In this document: piece after piece, positions 28,315 to 44,569 of the stretch | Layout of the letters: every line of letters begins with the position of its first letter | How positions within the stretch are numbered: position 1 is the first letter of the stretch | NCBI RefSeq assembly: GCF_040412425.1 | Contig: NC_089743.1 | Location: 90,179,971-90,243,970, forward strand | Direction: 5' to 3' | From: Macrobrachium rosenbergii | Taxonomy: Eukaryota; Arthropoda; Malacostraca; Decapoda; Palaemonidae | DNA length: 64,000 nucleotides | The notes under the pieces: generated by a model | What the model was told of the DNA's origin: nothing | Seen by the model: only the letters and a program-made list of their open reading frames with translations | The model's database searches: none | Made by a program: the position numbers and the translations under genes

Positions 28315-29965
28315 TTCTTATAGTTTATTTTCTAAATACACACCCAACGCTTCGTGATGCAAAAGACCTCTTTGAAATAACTCTCCCCACCAATGTCTTT
28401 CCCAATCTTCGTCTTCCACAGGTCTCTGTTCATCTCCAGCCTTCCTGCTCACAATTCGCATCCACGTAGGTCTGGGTCTTTCAACTCTTCTTGTATCCAC
28501 TAGGGCCCAGCTAACAATATCACATACTATTCTCCTTATAAAACTTCAGTAATTTCCTGCCATCTGACTCCTAATTTTCCTCATAATGCTTTCTTCTCAA
28601 ATCGTCAAAATCTCTTCCGATACAGTTTAACTGTCATACCAAGATCCACGTCCGTATAGCTATACAGGGCGTACTAGACTTAATTTATAATCTTATTTTC
28701 GTAAGCAATTTCAGTGTATTTTTCAGTATTTCCAATACTTATTTGGTTTCCCCATTGTTTGATTTACCTTCATTAGTCTTTCATAAAATTCCAACACAAA
28801 AGAACCTATAATAGATGTCATTGTTACTGAATATTTGAAAGATTCCACCTCATCAATCCCTTCTCCATTTAATGTTATTTCGCCCCTTTGTGCATACGCT
28901 GTCCTCAGTAATTTTTATTTATGCAGATTAACTTCAAATCCCGTCTCCCCAGATATATGATCCTTTCTATCAAGTAAGCTTCGTAAATTTTGTGATGATT
29001 AGCAGATCAAAACAGCATCATCTGCATATTCAAAGTCTGTCAAGTTTCTATCATTACTCCAGTCTAAAACAGTCTACCATTTCCAACCACTCTTTTTTCA
29101 TGAAATACACAGGACAAACAGCAAAGGTGAAATAATATTCCTTGAAACACCCAACTATTTACTGCAAATTCACTAGACAAGACCCCAGTCAACATTAAAT
29201 TTTCGTCTACCTCACGGATAATTTCGATTAGCTTTTCATAGTAAAGGGAATGCAATATTAACGCCAGACCTTCCACAATATTGGCCTGTGAACGTAGTCA
29301 TATGGTCTCTCGTAAACAAACAAAAATCCTCAGAAGTAAACAAACAAAAATCCTCAGAAGGAGATTTTCAAATTCTATACACTGCCGCACATTATGTCTA
29401 AACAAATATTTGATCTGCAAAACTTCTACCTTTTCTAAATCCAGCTTGCTCATATCTGAACCATCTAACAACAATACCACTCGCTGAATACACGTCTTTG
29501 TCAACATCTTCAGCCTATTTGTCTAAACATTCTCTTATCGCTCCTTGAGCTTCGTTGAACTGCGGTATCAGACTAGCACACTCAGCACCTACTCTGCGTT
29601 CTTCATTTCCACTCATAAATTTGTTTACATGTACCTTTAGCTTTTGTCTATTCTTTAATGCGTCCCAGGTCTTATCGGATCACATATCACAATACTTCGT
29701 TCCCAGCAGACTGATTTACACTCTTGACGTCAAACTAGTCCTCAATGGTCGTCTACTGCTCAGATGTGGTTTCTAGAACTGCAAATCTATTTCGAAATTC
29801 AATAGGAAAAGCCTCTTCATGGTCATCTTCAAGAAGCTTCACTGTATCAAACCTAAATACTTTGCTTTTAACTTCATCTTCAGTGTTGCAATGATGAGTT
29901 ATTGATTACTGCCGATATCGCCTCCTGTGTAGCTCCTAACATTCCTCAGGGCTCTTGTTTTCTCT
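28315..29965 (-). pseudogene. decayed RTE/craft-like LINE (relic 1)
   Basis: Reading the minus strand from the right, the fragment opens with an endonuclease C-terminal signature ([14 protein letters not shown], about 29900-29950; family form RGADIGSDH). A linker with RNRFAVLE follows, then a Q-C-I-E-F region. Reverse transcriptase blocks come next: SSEFAVNSWVFQG (family form F.V..GVRQG; about 29140-29190), YADDAVLIC with the YADD catalytic box at 29017-29028, GEGIDEVESFKY near 28840, and LYGRGSW near 28640. A C-terminal RVERPRPTWMRIV lies at 28318-28500. Stops and frameshifts separate the blocks, so it is dead. A 22-bp duplication at about 29316-29360 lies inside it. The 5' side stops near the TA tract at 30082, so the copy is 5'-truncated or interrupted. 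Family naming is from remembered motifs, not a search. Confidence 0.85.
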
Positions 29966-30077
29966 CGATTAACAGTGACGTGATACGTTTCGTTATTATG
30001 ACCAAATGTATTCATGGAATGACGTGATACATTTTCGTTATTATGACCAAATGTATTTATGGGGTGTTCGTTTTTGG

Positions 30078-30230
<153 letters not shown>

Positions 30231-30389
30231 ATCGAACTGTCTCTATCTTTACACGAAACATTTTTCACTAAAATGAAACATGCAATTTACAAATTACTAT
30301 TACTGGCAAAACACCAGTAAGAAGTGCAGCTAGCCTGACCAAGATTCGTTGTTCTGTTCTGATGTTACAGGGACCTTGATTGTGGCTTT

Positions 30390-30560
<171 letters not shown>

Positions 30561-30729
30561 CTCAGAAAAGTTTTCCTGCATCTCCTTTGAATTGTTTTGT
30601 CCTGTACTGTAAAGTATGTGTACTATCATTGAAAATACTTTTCTTTCCTGTGATTAATAATGCTGTCTTAAATTCATTACTTTAAATGAACATGATATGT
30701 ACATATATCCTGGCACTTATCTGATTAAA

Positions 30730-30733
<4 letters not shown>

Positions 30734-30821
<88 letters not shown>
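30734..30821. repeat. (GA)n microsatellite
   Basis: About 42 GA units with one GAAA interruption near the right end. A looser GA-rich zone follows at 30900-30945. Confidence 0.96.
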
Positions 30822-31353
30822 TTTGCAGTGGCAAACATTCTCTGGTTTTTTTCTAGTTTGACTTGTTTGACTACATTCATAAAGGGAATTTATAAATGAG
30901 AAAGAAAAAGATATAAAGAGAGAAAGAGAGAGAAAGAGATTCCAAGCATGAATTAATTTTCAATAGTTAAAAAACTCAGATAAATTCTGCTCCTGATTGT
31001 TTGAGTGATACCTTAAGAGAGAGAGAGAGTTTGGTAGAGGTGGTTGCTCTATGGTGAAGTTGTCGTTCATGGTGGTGGTGTTGCCAAACTACCCCATAAT
31101 TAGTTTCAGATCTCATTTAAACCGACTTTATAACGATATAACGAAATACGTCTCAGTATCGTCACTGAAGCAGTCACTATAGCAAATTCCGCAGGTGAAA
31201 ACGAAGAAGAATCGAACGAATTAATGAGGAAATTCGCATTTGAACGAATAAAAAAAAGGAAATAACGCATATGTTGGCATAGAGCTTAGCCATCAGCTAC
31301 TGCACATGCGAGGGCGGGGAAGTCGTTCTATGCTGCGGAAATTGAAACTCTTC

Positions 31354-31703
31354 AAATAGAAATTACCGATATAGATTTTCAATGCTGATTTTATCCAGGT
31401 AATTAACAATTATATTAATAATTATCATAAATTATGATTAAAATTCATGTAAAATCTGATAAAAAATTGATGCAATCATGAAAGCAATTCTTATAAAGTT
31501 AAACACATCTGTTTGATATTTTGATCTTGGGGTTTGCAGTGGGAGAAGTTTAATGATGTCACCAGTAAAAACGAAAATTGCGTTTGTTTTGTCTTTTGAG
31601 CTATAAACCTTCCTGGGGTGACATAGGGGCCACATGCAAAATTTTGGCTGGGTCTGTCAAGCAGTTCAGATTTCTGTAGCATCCAAACAAACATACAAAC
31701 ATT
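31354..31703 (-). mobile_element. interspersed family D, copy 3 (inverted)
   Basis: The reverse complement aligns with D1 and D2 from the aatctataccgacaattt-like end through gattttatc, the RTAAAATTTACG-type centre and the gcttgacagacccagc block. No CTAT tract adjoins this copy. Its left boundary is uncertain because the sequence to the left (31020-31353) is not shared. Confidence 0.75.
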
Positions 31704-32440
31704 TCCTTTAGACTGGTTGGCTCTCAGCAAGCTCTTGAGAACGCGCTGATAGCCCCATATGCCTCTCCACCCATATACCTATTAGTCGACTAATTGCCAG
31801 TCGCATCCACTGCTTAATTACTGTGGGACGTAAAGGGACGTACCTGAAGAGTTCTTGGTCACTGCACACACCCCGACACACACACACACAATATACATAT
31901 ATATAGATGATTGACTGATTTGTGGCTACTAAAACTGGCGTCACAACATCTATTATAGGTGTGTGTATAAGTGTTCCGCGAGCGATTTCAAATAGCCTAT
32001 GGACACACCCACGTGATACACTTACACACAAGTTAAAGTAAGAGGACACAGCACAAGCCCAATCCCAGTCTTGACAAAGACTTCTCTGGTCCACTCTGCC
32101 AAGTAAAACCGCAAAGTCAAAACACGACTGGAAGTTATAAGCATGTGCAGTTAAAAGGGTCGCCAGTAATGATATGCCTCAGAAACCGCTCACAGTGCCT
32201 TGGCAGCCATTTGCGAAGTGACTACCGCTAATTTAGACATTCCTCATCGTTGATGAAATGTTGCCATCTCGGGTGAGCATGGATTAACATCCTATTTGGT
32301 GAGTAAGTTAAATTTTATGTTTTTGTTTATTTGAATTCTACTTTACGGTGTTGCATATATAGCGTGTACAAAGGAAGGAAAAACACAGATTATCATGGCT
32401 TTGAACTGGTACCATGCTTAGACGGCGATTTACACACAGA
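31704..32440. other. unrecognised stretch
   Basis: A 128-codon minus frame (31708-32094) crosses a CA/TA run and shows no domain. It is judged a chance frame. Confidence 0.4.
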
Positions 32441-32658
32441 TTTATATACACATACACAGTACCCGCACACACACATTATATATATGTATATATATATATA
32501 TATATGTATTACACAATATACATATATACATAACATATATACATGTATATACAGTATATATGTACATATAAATAATATATATATGTATATATATACATAT
32601 ATAAAAAAGTATATATATATATATATATATATATAATGAGAGAGAGAGAGAGAGAGCC
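32441..32658. repeat. compound CA/TA/GA tract
   Basis: CA-rich, TATG/TACA-interrupted TA and finally (GA)n (32638-32656) lie in series. Confidence 0.93.
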
Positions 32659-32982
32659 AGTGTCCGTGGATCTGCGCGACTGTTAAGTTCCTTTCCAAAG
32701 TGAGATTTTTCACAAGGTCACGGTCATAGTAGAGGTCAAAGGACCAATACGAATTTGATTTTGGCCAAAACGTCGAAGTATACAATGCAGAGACCTCAGT
32801 GCCGAGTGAAGTGAAAGTTAAGGATAAGGTCATACTAATATACTCAGCTTTTAATGTCAAGTAAGACTTAGAAGGCTTAGAATCTAACATTGGCCGAAAC
32901 TTTTGAGCAATACGAAATCAGAATTTGGATTAAATAGTGTCTTATAGTGGTAAATTTTATCGCTAACATCATTATGTATATG

Positions 32983-32988
<6 letters not shown>
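32659..32988. other. unrecognised stretch
   Basis: Contains repeated aaggtca strings (32715, 32832) and related ggtcaaagg. Nothing in the window matches it. Confidence 0.35.
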
Positions 32989-33051
<63 letters not shown>

Positions 33052-33068
33052 CTGAATACATTATGTAT

Positions 33069-33125
<57 letters not shown>
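32989..33125. repeat. (TA)n tracts
   Basis: Two TA runs (32989-33043 and about 33080-33125) flank a short spacer. Confidence 0.95.
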
Positions 33126-33129
<4 letters not shown>

Positions 33130-33439
33130 CATATATCACGTTATATGTCAGAGATTCTTCAGTGAAACTACCATCGCAGAGAACTCCATTGCGTTATCTA
33201 ATTTATCCTTTGTCTTATCAAATCTCTTTCTTATTTCAATACACCTTTATCTCACCAAGAAACACATTACTGGAGCTCAGTCATGCTTGAAAACCTGAAG
33301 AAGCATCGCAAGCATTTATGAATGCACAGCTCCAGACAAAGAAAGAGAGAATTTCCATCCATTAAATTGATTTGAAAGTTTTGTCGACTGTGGTATAAAT
33401 AACAGGAGCATAATGTGGACAGTAAATTGAAAAGAGAGA

Positions 33440-33441
<2 letters not shown>
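33126..33441. other. unrecognised stretch
   Basis: Nothing recognised. Confidence 0.4.
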
Positions 33442-33499
<58 letters not shown>

Positions 33500-33504
33500 A
33501 TATG

Positions 33505-33573
<69 letters not shown>

Positions 33574-33582
33574 CAAATTTAA

Positions 33583-33645
<63 letters not shown>
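33442..33645. repeat. (TG)n-(TATG)-(TA)n compound tract
   Basis: (TG)n to 33494 passes through TATATG to (TA)n. A short spacer follows, then another TA run ends at 33645 where hairpin element copy A starts. Confidence 0.96.
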
Positions 33646-33646
<1 letters not shown>

Positions 33647-33836
33647 CTAAAAGGACTATTCAAACTGGATGAAGGTAGCTAAAGGAGTTTTCATTCATCC
33701 GAAAAAGTTACAAGCTTTCTTGGACAAACTTTTTCTGGAATAAAACCTCCGTTAGATACCATCCAGTTTGAATGAGGTCCTAATGCAATTCTACTATTGC
33801 ACAGAACAATTGTGTATGTGATAAAGTTAATATATA
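33646..33836 (-). mobile_element. hairpin element embedded in (TA)n, copy A
   Basis: Inverted arms at about 33650-33681 and 33751-33781 are versions of ggacctcattcaaactggat and ggtatctaa. The centre holds a second inverted pair (gaaaaagtt and aactttttc). An asymmetric flank (gcacagaacaattgtgtatg, then tgataaagttaa) follows the right arm. Relative to copies B and C this copy is inverted and has a longer centre. TA-rich sequence abuts both ends. No coding capacity. Confidence 0.82.
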
Positions 33837-34324
33837 TATATGTGTATATAAATATATATTATATACACATTCAGCATTATATATATATGTGTGTGTGTGC
33901 GTGTGAAACTGACACCAACTTTCAGAATCTGTTCCGCAAACATTATTTAAAAGAAAATGAGAGGAAAGGTCATCGAAAGCACATAATTTTCTTGTCCGGA
34001 TAATGCAACAGCTGAACTCTGACCTCTAAGGCTGGCAATTTCCCTTGTCGTAAACTAACTCTACCACTACGTCAGGAATTGTCATGTAGCAGTACAGAGT
34101 CTACAAAATAATGAAGACGATGATCGACAAATGGGTCTGTCGTTTTTGTCGTGCCCTCCTGAGTCAATTTCCATTGCCATGTTTTGTTCAGACACACACA
34201 CAAGCAAATGTGGTAACTCGCTTACATAAATAAATGTACAACAGAATTCTTGTATCACAAAGGCACTGCAAATTGGGCTTACAAAACATTAAGTAGGTAA
34301 TGTACATACATACATAAATACAGG

Positions 34325-34326
<2 letters not shown>
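33837..34326. other. unrecognised stretch
   Basis: No gene. Begins with a short TA/TG tract (33828-33905). Confidence 0.4.

Positions 34327-34398
<72 letters not shown>
34327..34398. repeat. (TA)n microsatellite, left of hairpin copy B
   Basis: About 36 TA units, ending directly at the element. Confidence 0.97.
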
Positions 34399-34401
<3 letters not shown>

Positions 34402-34558
34402 CTTTATCACGTACACAATTGTTCTGTGCATCAGTAGAATTACCAAGGACCTCATTCCAACCTGGATGGTATCTAATCGAGTAATCATTCCAGGAAAAAG
34501 TTACTTTCTGAATAATTGCCTCTATCAGATACCATCCAGTTTGAATGAGGTCCTTTTG
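34399..34558 (+). mobile_element. hairpin element embedded in (TA)n, copy B
   Basis: The asymmetric flank (ttaactttatcacgtacac, then aattgttctgtgca) precedes inverted arms at 34445-34477 and 34524-34555. Long TA tracts abut both sides (to 34398 and from 34559). The total is about 160 bp with no open frame of note. Confidence 0.85.

Positions 34559-38370
<3,812 letters not shown>

Positions 38371-38424
<54 letters not shown>
38371..38424. repeat. (CT)n microsatellite
   Basis: About 27 CT units. Confidence 0.97.
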
Positions 38425-38429
<5 letters not shown>

Positions 38430-38731
38430 AATCCTCCAGAGTATATTTCATTACTTGCAGAAAATGGTCTTTTCAAAGATCACAGGCCTAATTGCTTATG
38501 CAATGGTCTTGTTAAATATTTCTGCAGAAACATTTCTTAGCTTTCAAACTAGACAACAATATCTTAACCTAACCTCATCTATTTCCCTGACCCCATTTAT
38601 TTCCCCATTCTTAAAAAAATGATTTGGTAATTCTACTGTGTACTCGTTGGTGGTGGATATAACTACAACGACAGCTGTCTCTGATTTCTTGTAACATTTG
38701 TTTCATTTCATTCTTGATTTATTCTAGCTTC

Positions 38732-39061
38732 ATTTTATTTTTCATTTAAGGAATCTTACTAGCCAAATAATCGCAGTTTTTTTTTATTTTTCATTTAAGG
38801 AATCTTACTAGCCAAATAATCGCGGTTTTTTTTTCACTTAAGGAATCTTGCTAGCCAAATAATCGCAGTTTTTTTCATTTAAGGAATCTTACTAGCCAAA
38901 TAACAGCAGTTCTTTTATTTTTCATTTAAGGAATCTTACTAGCCAAATAACAGCAGTTCTTTTATTTTTCATTGAAGGAATCTTACTAGCCAAATAATCG
39001 CAGTTTTTTAATTTTTCATTTAAGGAATCTTACTAGCCAAATAATCGCAGTTTTTTTTTTT
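38732..39061. repeat. 41-49-bp minisatellite, seven copies
   Basis: The block aaggaatcttactagccaaa, then taatcgcag, recurs at 38748, 38797, 38840, 38881, 38928, 38975 and 39022. Copies differ mainly in the length of the T run between blocks, so the period varies from 41 to 49 bp with three intervals of 47. Confidence 0.93.
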
Positions 39062-39384
39062 CTATGACAATATTTTTACATTACTAATAATAATGATAAA
39101 AATTCTGCAAGATGTTATATGTTCATATGAATGAGAAATAACGAAGAAAACACACAATATCCTAACAGTAATATAAAGCAATAAAAACCCGCATTAAGTT
39201 TAACGAAATTTCAGGAAAGAATAATATAATGAAAAACAATGACAATGAAAGGGAAAACAGGTCCTCCGGAAAGCCTTGACAAACTTCAATGACCCTGTAA
39301 GCAGAGGAAACTGGATTTAAAGAGGCAATGTCACTACAGTTGAAAGTGGTTTTTGTACTGGAAGGTTTGAAGCATTGCCTAATC

Positions 39385-39822
39385 TATCTATCTATATATC
39401 TACAAGTGCATTTTTGTATGTTTGTCCGCTATAGAAATCTAAACCGCTTGACAGACGCAGCAAAATTTGGCAGTGGTCCTGTATGTGATCCCAGGAAGGT
39501 TATAGCTCAAAATCAAACCCCTACCCCAGTAACAGACATCAAAACAGACAAACTTAATTAAATTTACGTTTTTACCAATTCCATCGTGATTTCCTTCAAG
39601 TGTTTTATGGGTTAATAGCAATTTTTTGCCTGATCACTCCAGGCTTTCTTATAGGCGCTGTCAGACGTATGATTAACCTGCAACAATAAATCCTCTATAA
39701 CAAATTTTTTATCAGAATTTATGTGAAGTTTTATCATAATTTATGATAACTATTAATGTAATTGTTTATTATCTCGATAAAATCAACATTGAAAATCTAT
39801 ACCGACAATTTCTATTATAGAA
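39385..39822 (+). mobile_element. interspersed family D, copy 2
   Basis: Starts with a short CTAT tract as D1 does, then shares tgtttgtccgctatagaaat, accgcttgacagac, ctcaaaatcaaacccctacc, tgattaacctgcaacaataa and tttattatctcgataaaatc in the same order. No protein is encoded. Similarity to D1 is lowest in the middle (about 39545-39650). Confidence 0.8.
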
Positions 39823-40247
39823 CATTACGACTTCGGTCTACACTTTCCCTCAGACACACCAGAGGAAACTGAAACGCGTTCGTTAACGCGCACAGGAAAC
39901 CGAAAACAGTTGCAGCTCTCTTTACGATGTCTAAAATTACCATCGTGATAATAATTTAGTATTTATACAGCCAATGGACACTGTATCTTAATAACTTATG
40001 GATATGATGAAGCTATTTGTCAATCTGACAGCCTGACATCTTGGTTTTATGTGATAACGATCTCATACCAATCTTGAAAACATGGTGATATTCAGGCTAC
40101 TGAACGGTCCTTGGTTAACTGAAGTTGTGCGCATGCCCAAACCACACTTCGTCCCCATAGACCTACTGACATGTCTTTCATTAGTTGCGGTTGTTTTTTT
40201 CATTACTATTGTGAACTCATACTGTTAAATTCTGATCTGACTGAAAG

Positions 40248-40249
<2 letters not shown>

Positions 40250-40304
<55 letters not shown>
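40250..40304. repeat. (GA)n microsatellite
   Basis: About 27 GA units. Confidence 0.97.
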
Positions 40305-40307
<3 letters not shown>

Positions 40308-40787
40308 CTAACGTTAGTACTGGCTTTCGCTGATGGTGGGCAGTTCCTGTGTGGTATTCGCATTTAAATATGGCTTGATATGATCATTGCCGCGGCATTC
40401 TTTTGTACATGAAGGTTATGTACAATTCGTCAAAGGATCCCTTATATAGTCTCTACGATTCATCGGCTATTCATTTCCATGAGTGAATCTCTTCACCCAC
40501 TAACCTTTTGCTATACGTGAATTTCTGTTCGTTGCGGAAATCTGTATGACAATGTAACCTTTTCGTCGAGTAGAGAGTCTTCTTTAATGAATTCAAGACA
40601 GAATTATTAATCCCAGGAAAGAAAAGTAATTTTAATGATAGTACACATGCTTTACGCGACAATACAATTCAAAGGAGATGTAGGAAAATATTTCTGAGTC
40701 CTTTAAAGTTTTCCCAGGCAATGCCGGGTCAGTCATCCAGTAGGAAAAAAATTGAAGCCTCCTTTGTAGTGTGAACGTCATGATTTC

Positions 40788-40828
40788 ATAATAATAATTT
40801 AATAATAATAATAATAATAATAATAAAA
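40788..40828. repeat. (AAT)n microsatellite
   Basis: AAT repeat with one TTT interruption; on the minus strand it yields a poly-leucine frame. Confidence 0.94.
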
Positions 40829-41123
40829 TATGCTTCATTTCAGCTCATGACAATATACTGTATAACTGCAAAATGCGTATGCAAAGGAGAGAGTACTAGA
40901 AGCTATTAGCAAGACGAGGAAAACCCTGAAACAGCTACACTAACAACAAGAAATATATTATATTTAACAATAGATATGGTACCTTCTTGAGTTGCCTACC
41001 TTTCTATCTTTAATAAGGACGTTCAGAAACAAACCTAAAGCAATTCATACACACACAAACATATATACATATATGTACATATGTATACATATATATAAAT
41101 ATATATACATGTGTATATAATGT

Positions 41124-41126
<3 letters not shown>

Positions 41127-41210
<84 letters not shown>
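41127..41210. repeat. (TA)n microsatellite
   Basis: About 42 TA units. Confidence 0.97.
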
Positions 41211-41213
<3 letters not shown>

Positions 41214-42177
41214 TATATTGATAATCTCCCTTGACCCTGACCTCAGATGTCCTTTTTTTTTTTTTTTTGCATCATTTCATGGGATACGGCTGCTGATCCT
41301 GTGTCGACTATAATCATTTATGAAAATTACGAGACCTAAAACGGCCTTTTAAATATGGCCACCGGTTACCCCTCTTCACTGTTTTAATTTCTGTTCCTGA
41401 GGCCATAAAATTTCAACTGAAATGGGAACAACGGTAATAAAACCAGCCAAAAGTAACGGCGGTTTCCATCCATCCCTGAAATAGCCATGTATGGTATAAT
41501 GTAAGGACGATAAAATTAACTCTGAACCAGTAATTATGACGCTTTTCCATTCTATAACCTCGCAAAACGTTCAGGTTTTATGTTATTTTATCCTATCAAA
41601 AGCGGCGGTTCCACTTTGACGTAATTACGACTTGACGTTATTCGACCTAATACTTGACGCCTTTTTCTTTCTTTCTCCCTCTCTCTCTCTCTCTCTCTTT
41701 CTAGCAGAACGACCCAGAAACAGAAGGTATAAAATGAAACTAAGAGAGGAAAAAAATTACTTTCCGCGAAGCGTAAAATGTCCAAAATTACCACTCGCTG
41801 AGTTTGGTGGTCGACTTGCGCCACCGCTGCTAATCATAGCCTCCTTATTTTTAAAATATCTGCTACCTGAGGAATGACCTCTCCTCCTCACTCTCCCTCT
41901 TCCTGTTCCTTCTACAAAGGGCGAATTCAAATTTGTTTATTTTTCATTTCTCTTGCACTGACTTATCATTTGACGTTGAGCTTAATATTCGTTAACGTTT
42001 GACAAAAACATTGTTGGCATTGATTCCACACCGACTTCTATACCGACTAATATTATTACAGATAATAATATTAATAATTTACCCGTTAATATTATTTCTA
42101 AAATCATGCTGATGTACTGAGAGCTATTTCCGTTGTAGGTAATTTCTGCATCTGTACAGATTCCATGAACTGCAATT
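41211..42177. other. unrecognised stretch
   Basis: Holds a poly(T) run at about 41253-41270 and a short CT run (41676-41697). The 78- and 81-codon frames on opposite strands here have no motif. Confidence 0.4.
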
Positions 42178-42345
42178 AAAATTAATTATAATTATAATTA
42201 ATAATAATTATAATTAATAATAATAATAATTCTAATAATAATGGAATTACAGATTATTATTATGAATGATGTTTTATAGCGAGATAAATTTTCGAGAATC
42301 TTTTAATAATAATCCAATTATATTATCATTAATAGATTTAATAAG

Positions 42346-42385
<40 letters not shown>
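42178..42385. repeat. TAA/AATT-rich low-complexity zone
   Basis: Imperfect TAA and AATT repeats are followed by a clean (TAA)n run at about 42348-42385. Confidence 0.9.
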
Positions 42386-42387
<2 letters not shown>

Positions 42388-42919
42388 TAATAAAAGTATA
42401 CCCTTTCTTTTTTCAATACTGTATATTTTGCTTCTTTGTTTTGTTTGCATTACAGCAAAAATAACTCATTTTGACTGAGTCATCAAACGTTCAGTACTTT
42501 GTTAGTTCACAGCAATATCTCCAGATCATGGCCTAAGCCTAGTCTTTATTCACTATAGTTCTGGTTTTTAAAAATAACAGATTCTACTTAAATATCATGT
42601 TTTACAGTAAAACTATTGAAAATCCCATATTTTCAAATAGATTCTACTTAAATATCGTGTTTTATATCATATTTGATTAGCATACAATATTTATTACGAA
42701 TCAAGAATGGCGTTCATACAAAATGATTTTAAGAGAAGAGAAAAACTTAACGAATTGACTAAAAACTAAATGAAAATACATCTTTATCTTCTATTTTTTT
42801 CTGCAATGGGTAAAACTTTCCCATATTTTATAGACCTTTTGTTTTATATCATTCTAGGTTTTTCAAGAATAATAATGATAATTCTAAAAGGACAAAACTT
42901 TATTGAAAAACAGTGAAAA
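42386..42919. other. unrecognised AT-rich stretch
   Basis: Nothing recognised apart from a ~20-bp string (agattctacttaaatatc) that occurs twice, about 62 bp apart (42580 and 42642). Confidence 0.45.
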
Positions 42920-43430
42920 TTTTCATTCTTAAGTCCATCTTTTTCCTTTCAAGCCTTTTGACCATCAAACATCACTAAAGTCCATCATTTTAATTCATCA
43001 ACAAAAACAAAAAACAGTGAAAAAAATTCACCAAAAGTCCATCTTTTTTCCTCATCAACTTCACCAAAAAACTTCATTAGAGTCCATCTTTTTTTCTCAT
43101 CAACATCACCAAAAAACTTCACCAGAAGTTCATCTTTTTTCTCATCAACATCACCAAAAAACTTCACCAGAAGTCCATCTTTTTTCTCATCAACATCACC
43201 AAAAATCTTCACCAGAAGTCCATCTTTTTTCTCATCAACATCACCAAAAATCTTCACCAGAAGTCCATCTTTTTTCTCATCAACATCAGCAAAAATCTCC
43301 ACCAGAAGTCCATCTTTTTTCTCATCAACATCAGCAAAAATCTTCATCAGAAGTCCATCTTTTCTCTCCTCAACATCACCAAAGATCTTCACCATAAGTC
43401 CATCTTTTCCCTTATCAACATCACCTATCT
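42920..43430. repeat. 45-bp minisatellite, ~10-11 copies
   Basis: Units read catcaacatcaccaaaaatc, then ttcaccagaagtccatc, then ttttttct. The period is 45 bp in the central copies. Because 45 is a multiple of three, frames stay open on both strands: the minus strand gives 164 codons (42985-43479) built of the 15-residue unit KDGLLVKIFGDVDEK, and the plus strand gives 126 codons. The outermost left copies are degenerate and frameshifted. There is no independent sign of translation, so it is annotated as a repeat. Confidence 0.88.
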
Positions 43431-44080
43431 TAATTGATTTTATAGAGCTGCCACCTGTAAAACAAGCCCCGGCGGTCAAACTTACGATGCGCCCGCCGAT
43501 AAGAGGATATCGGCATCCTTTCTGTTAATTACTCCCAAGATCTTCAGTCCATAGCCCAGACGAGAGACAAATGTCTAAGCGTCCACCTCCAAAGCGGCTC
43601 ATTAGTATCCAAATGAGCAACTACTCTAAGAACCATAAGGTCATTATGTGATGAAAAATGAATGACCATGTCAGGAATCCTTCAAGCCCTTCTGATTTAC
43701 ATGAATTATCATCATCAACGCCGCCGTGGTAATCGTGTATAGTGGCTGACAAAGGAACCTTCCCAGGCCACCTTCAGGCATGATATTTCTAACCTGCCAC
43801 TCACTACCTCTGTTTTAAGAGGCGGTCGAAGTCACTATGATAGATTGAAGTGCCTCATTTTCCTTTTTAGAGGATATTCATGCCGCCACGTTTTTCAAAC
43901 TAGGCTTAAATGCTTGTAAATGTATGGATGTATGTATACATTTTTTACACCTTCGGGCATTTTCTTCTTTGGAGTGGGTGGTCCCAGAAAGGTTTAGATT
44001 TTTAATAACCTGTTTATTTTTCTTTCATTTCAGTACACGCTGGTACCCATATACAGTGAGGTGGAACGGTGGACAACGTG

Positions 44081-44111
<31 letters not shown>

Positions 44112-44261
44112 TTGTATATGGATCACGGCGATGATTAAAATTCATTCATAAATGCGACAAACGCTCAACACGGTTAATAGAGGTGGGTTGATATCGATTT
44201 TAATTACAAATACCCGAGTTCGACAGTGATTTGTAGGTGGGAGTCGGTATCATCTCATCCT
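43431..44261. other. unrecognised stretch
   Basis: No gene. Includes a TTA tract listed separately. Confidence 0.4.
44080..44112. repeat. (TTA)n microsatellite
   Basis: About 10 TTA units. Confidence 0.95.
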
Positions 44262-44473
44262 TCCCTCGATGGTCGTGTGGTTTAATGCGCGTCACTGTAG
44301 TCCTGGGTTCTTGTCTTCCGTGGTTCGAGCCCACGAGACGACGAACTTATTATCAACTAAAAAAATTTCCCTTCGGGTAACATATAAGAAAATAAATTAT
44401 TTCTGAGGAAGGGTAAATTGGATTAAAGGGCGTTTGTAGCTTAATGATTGTATATGAATCACAGTGATGTGAT

Positions 44474-44477
<4 letters not shown>
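44262..44477 (+). mobile_element. SINE family B, full-length copy (B2)
   Basis: tRNA-derived head with an A box (TGGTCGTGTGG, 44270-44280) and B box (GGTTCGAGCCC, 44322-44332). An A-rich linker and ttcccttcgggtaa follow, then a body ending gtagcttaatgattgtatat and gataaaatta, which runs straight into (TA)n at 44478. Its linker and tail match B1 although the heads differ, so the family may have used more than one tRNA-like head. Confidence 0.85.

Positions 44478-44564
<87 letters not shown>
44478..44564. repeat. (TA)n microsatellite at the SINE B2 tail
   Basis: About 43 TA units begin at the last base of the SINE tail. Confidence 0.97.
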
Positions 44565-44567
<3 letters not shown>

Positions 44568-44569
44568 GG

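Larger units (their letters stand above)
39823..41126. other. unrecognised stretch
   Basis: No gene. Contains the GA tract (40250-40304) and AAT-rich zone (40788-40828) listed separately, and TATACA-rich sequence leading into the next TA tract. Confidence 0.4.

Noticed and set aside
31708..32094. 128-codon minus-strand frame
   Set aside because: Crosses a CA/TA run, has no recognisable domain or splice context, and the window has many chance frames of this size.
32393..32890. 165-codon minus-strand frame
   Set aside because: More than a third is TA/CA/GA tract; the remainder has no motif and no homologous block elsewhere.
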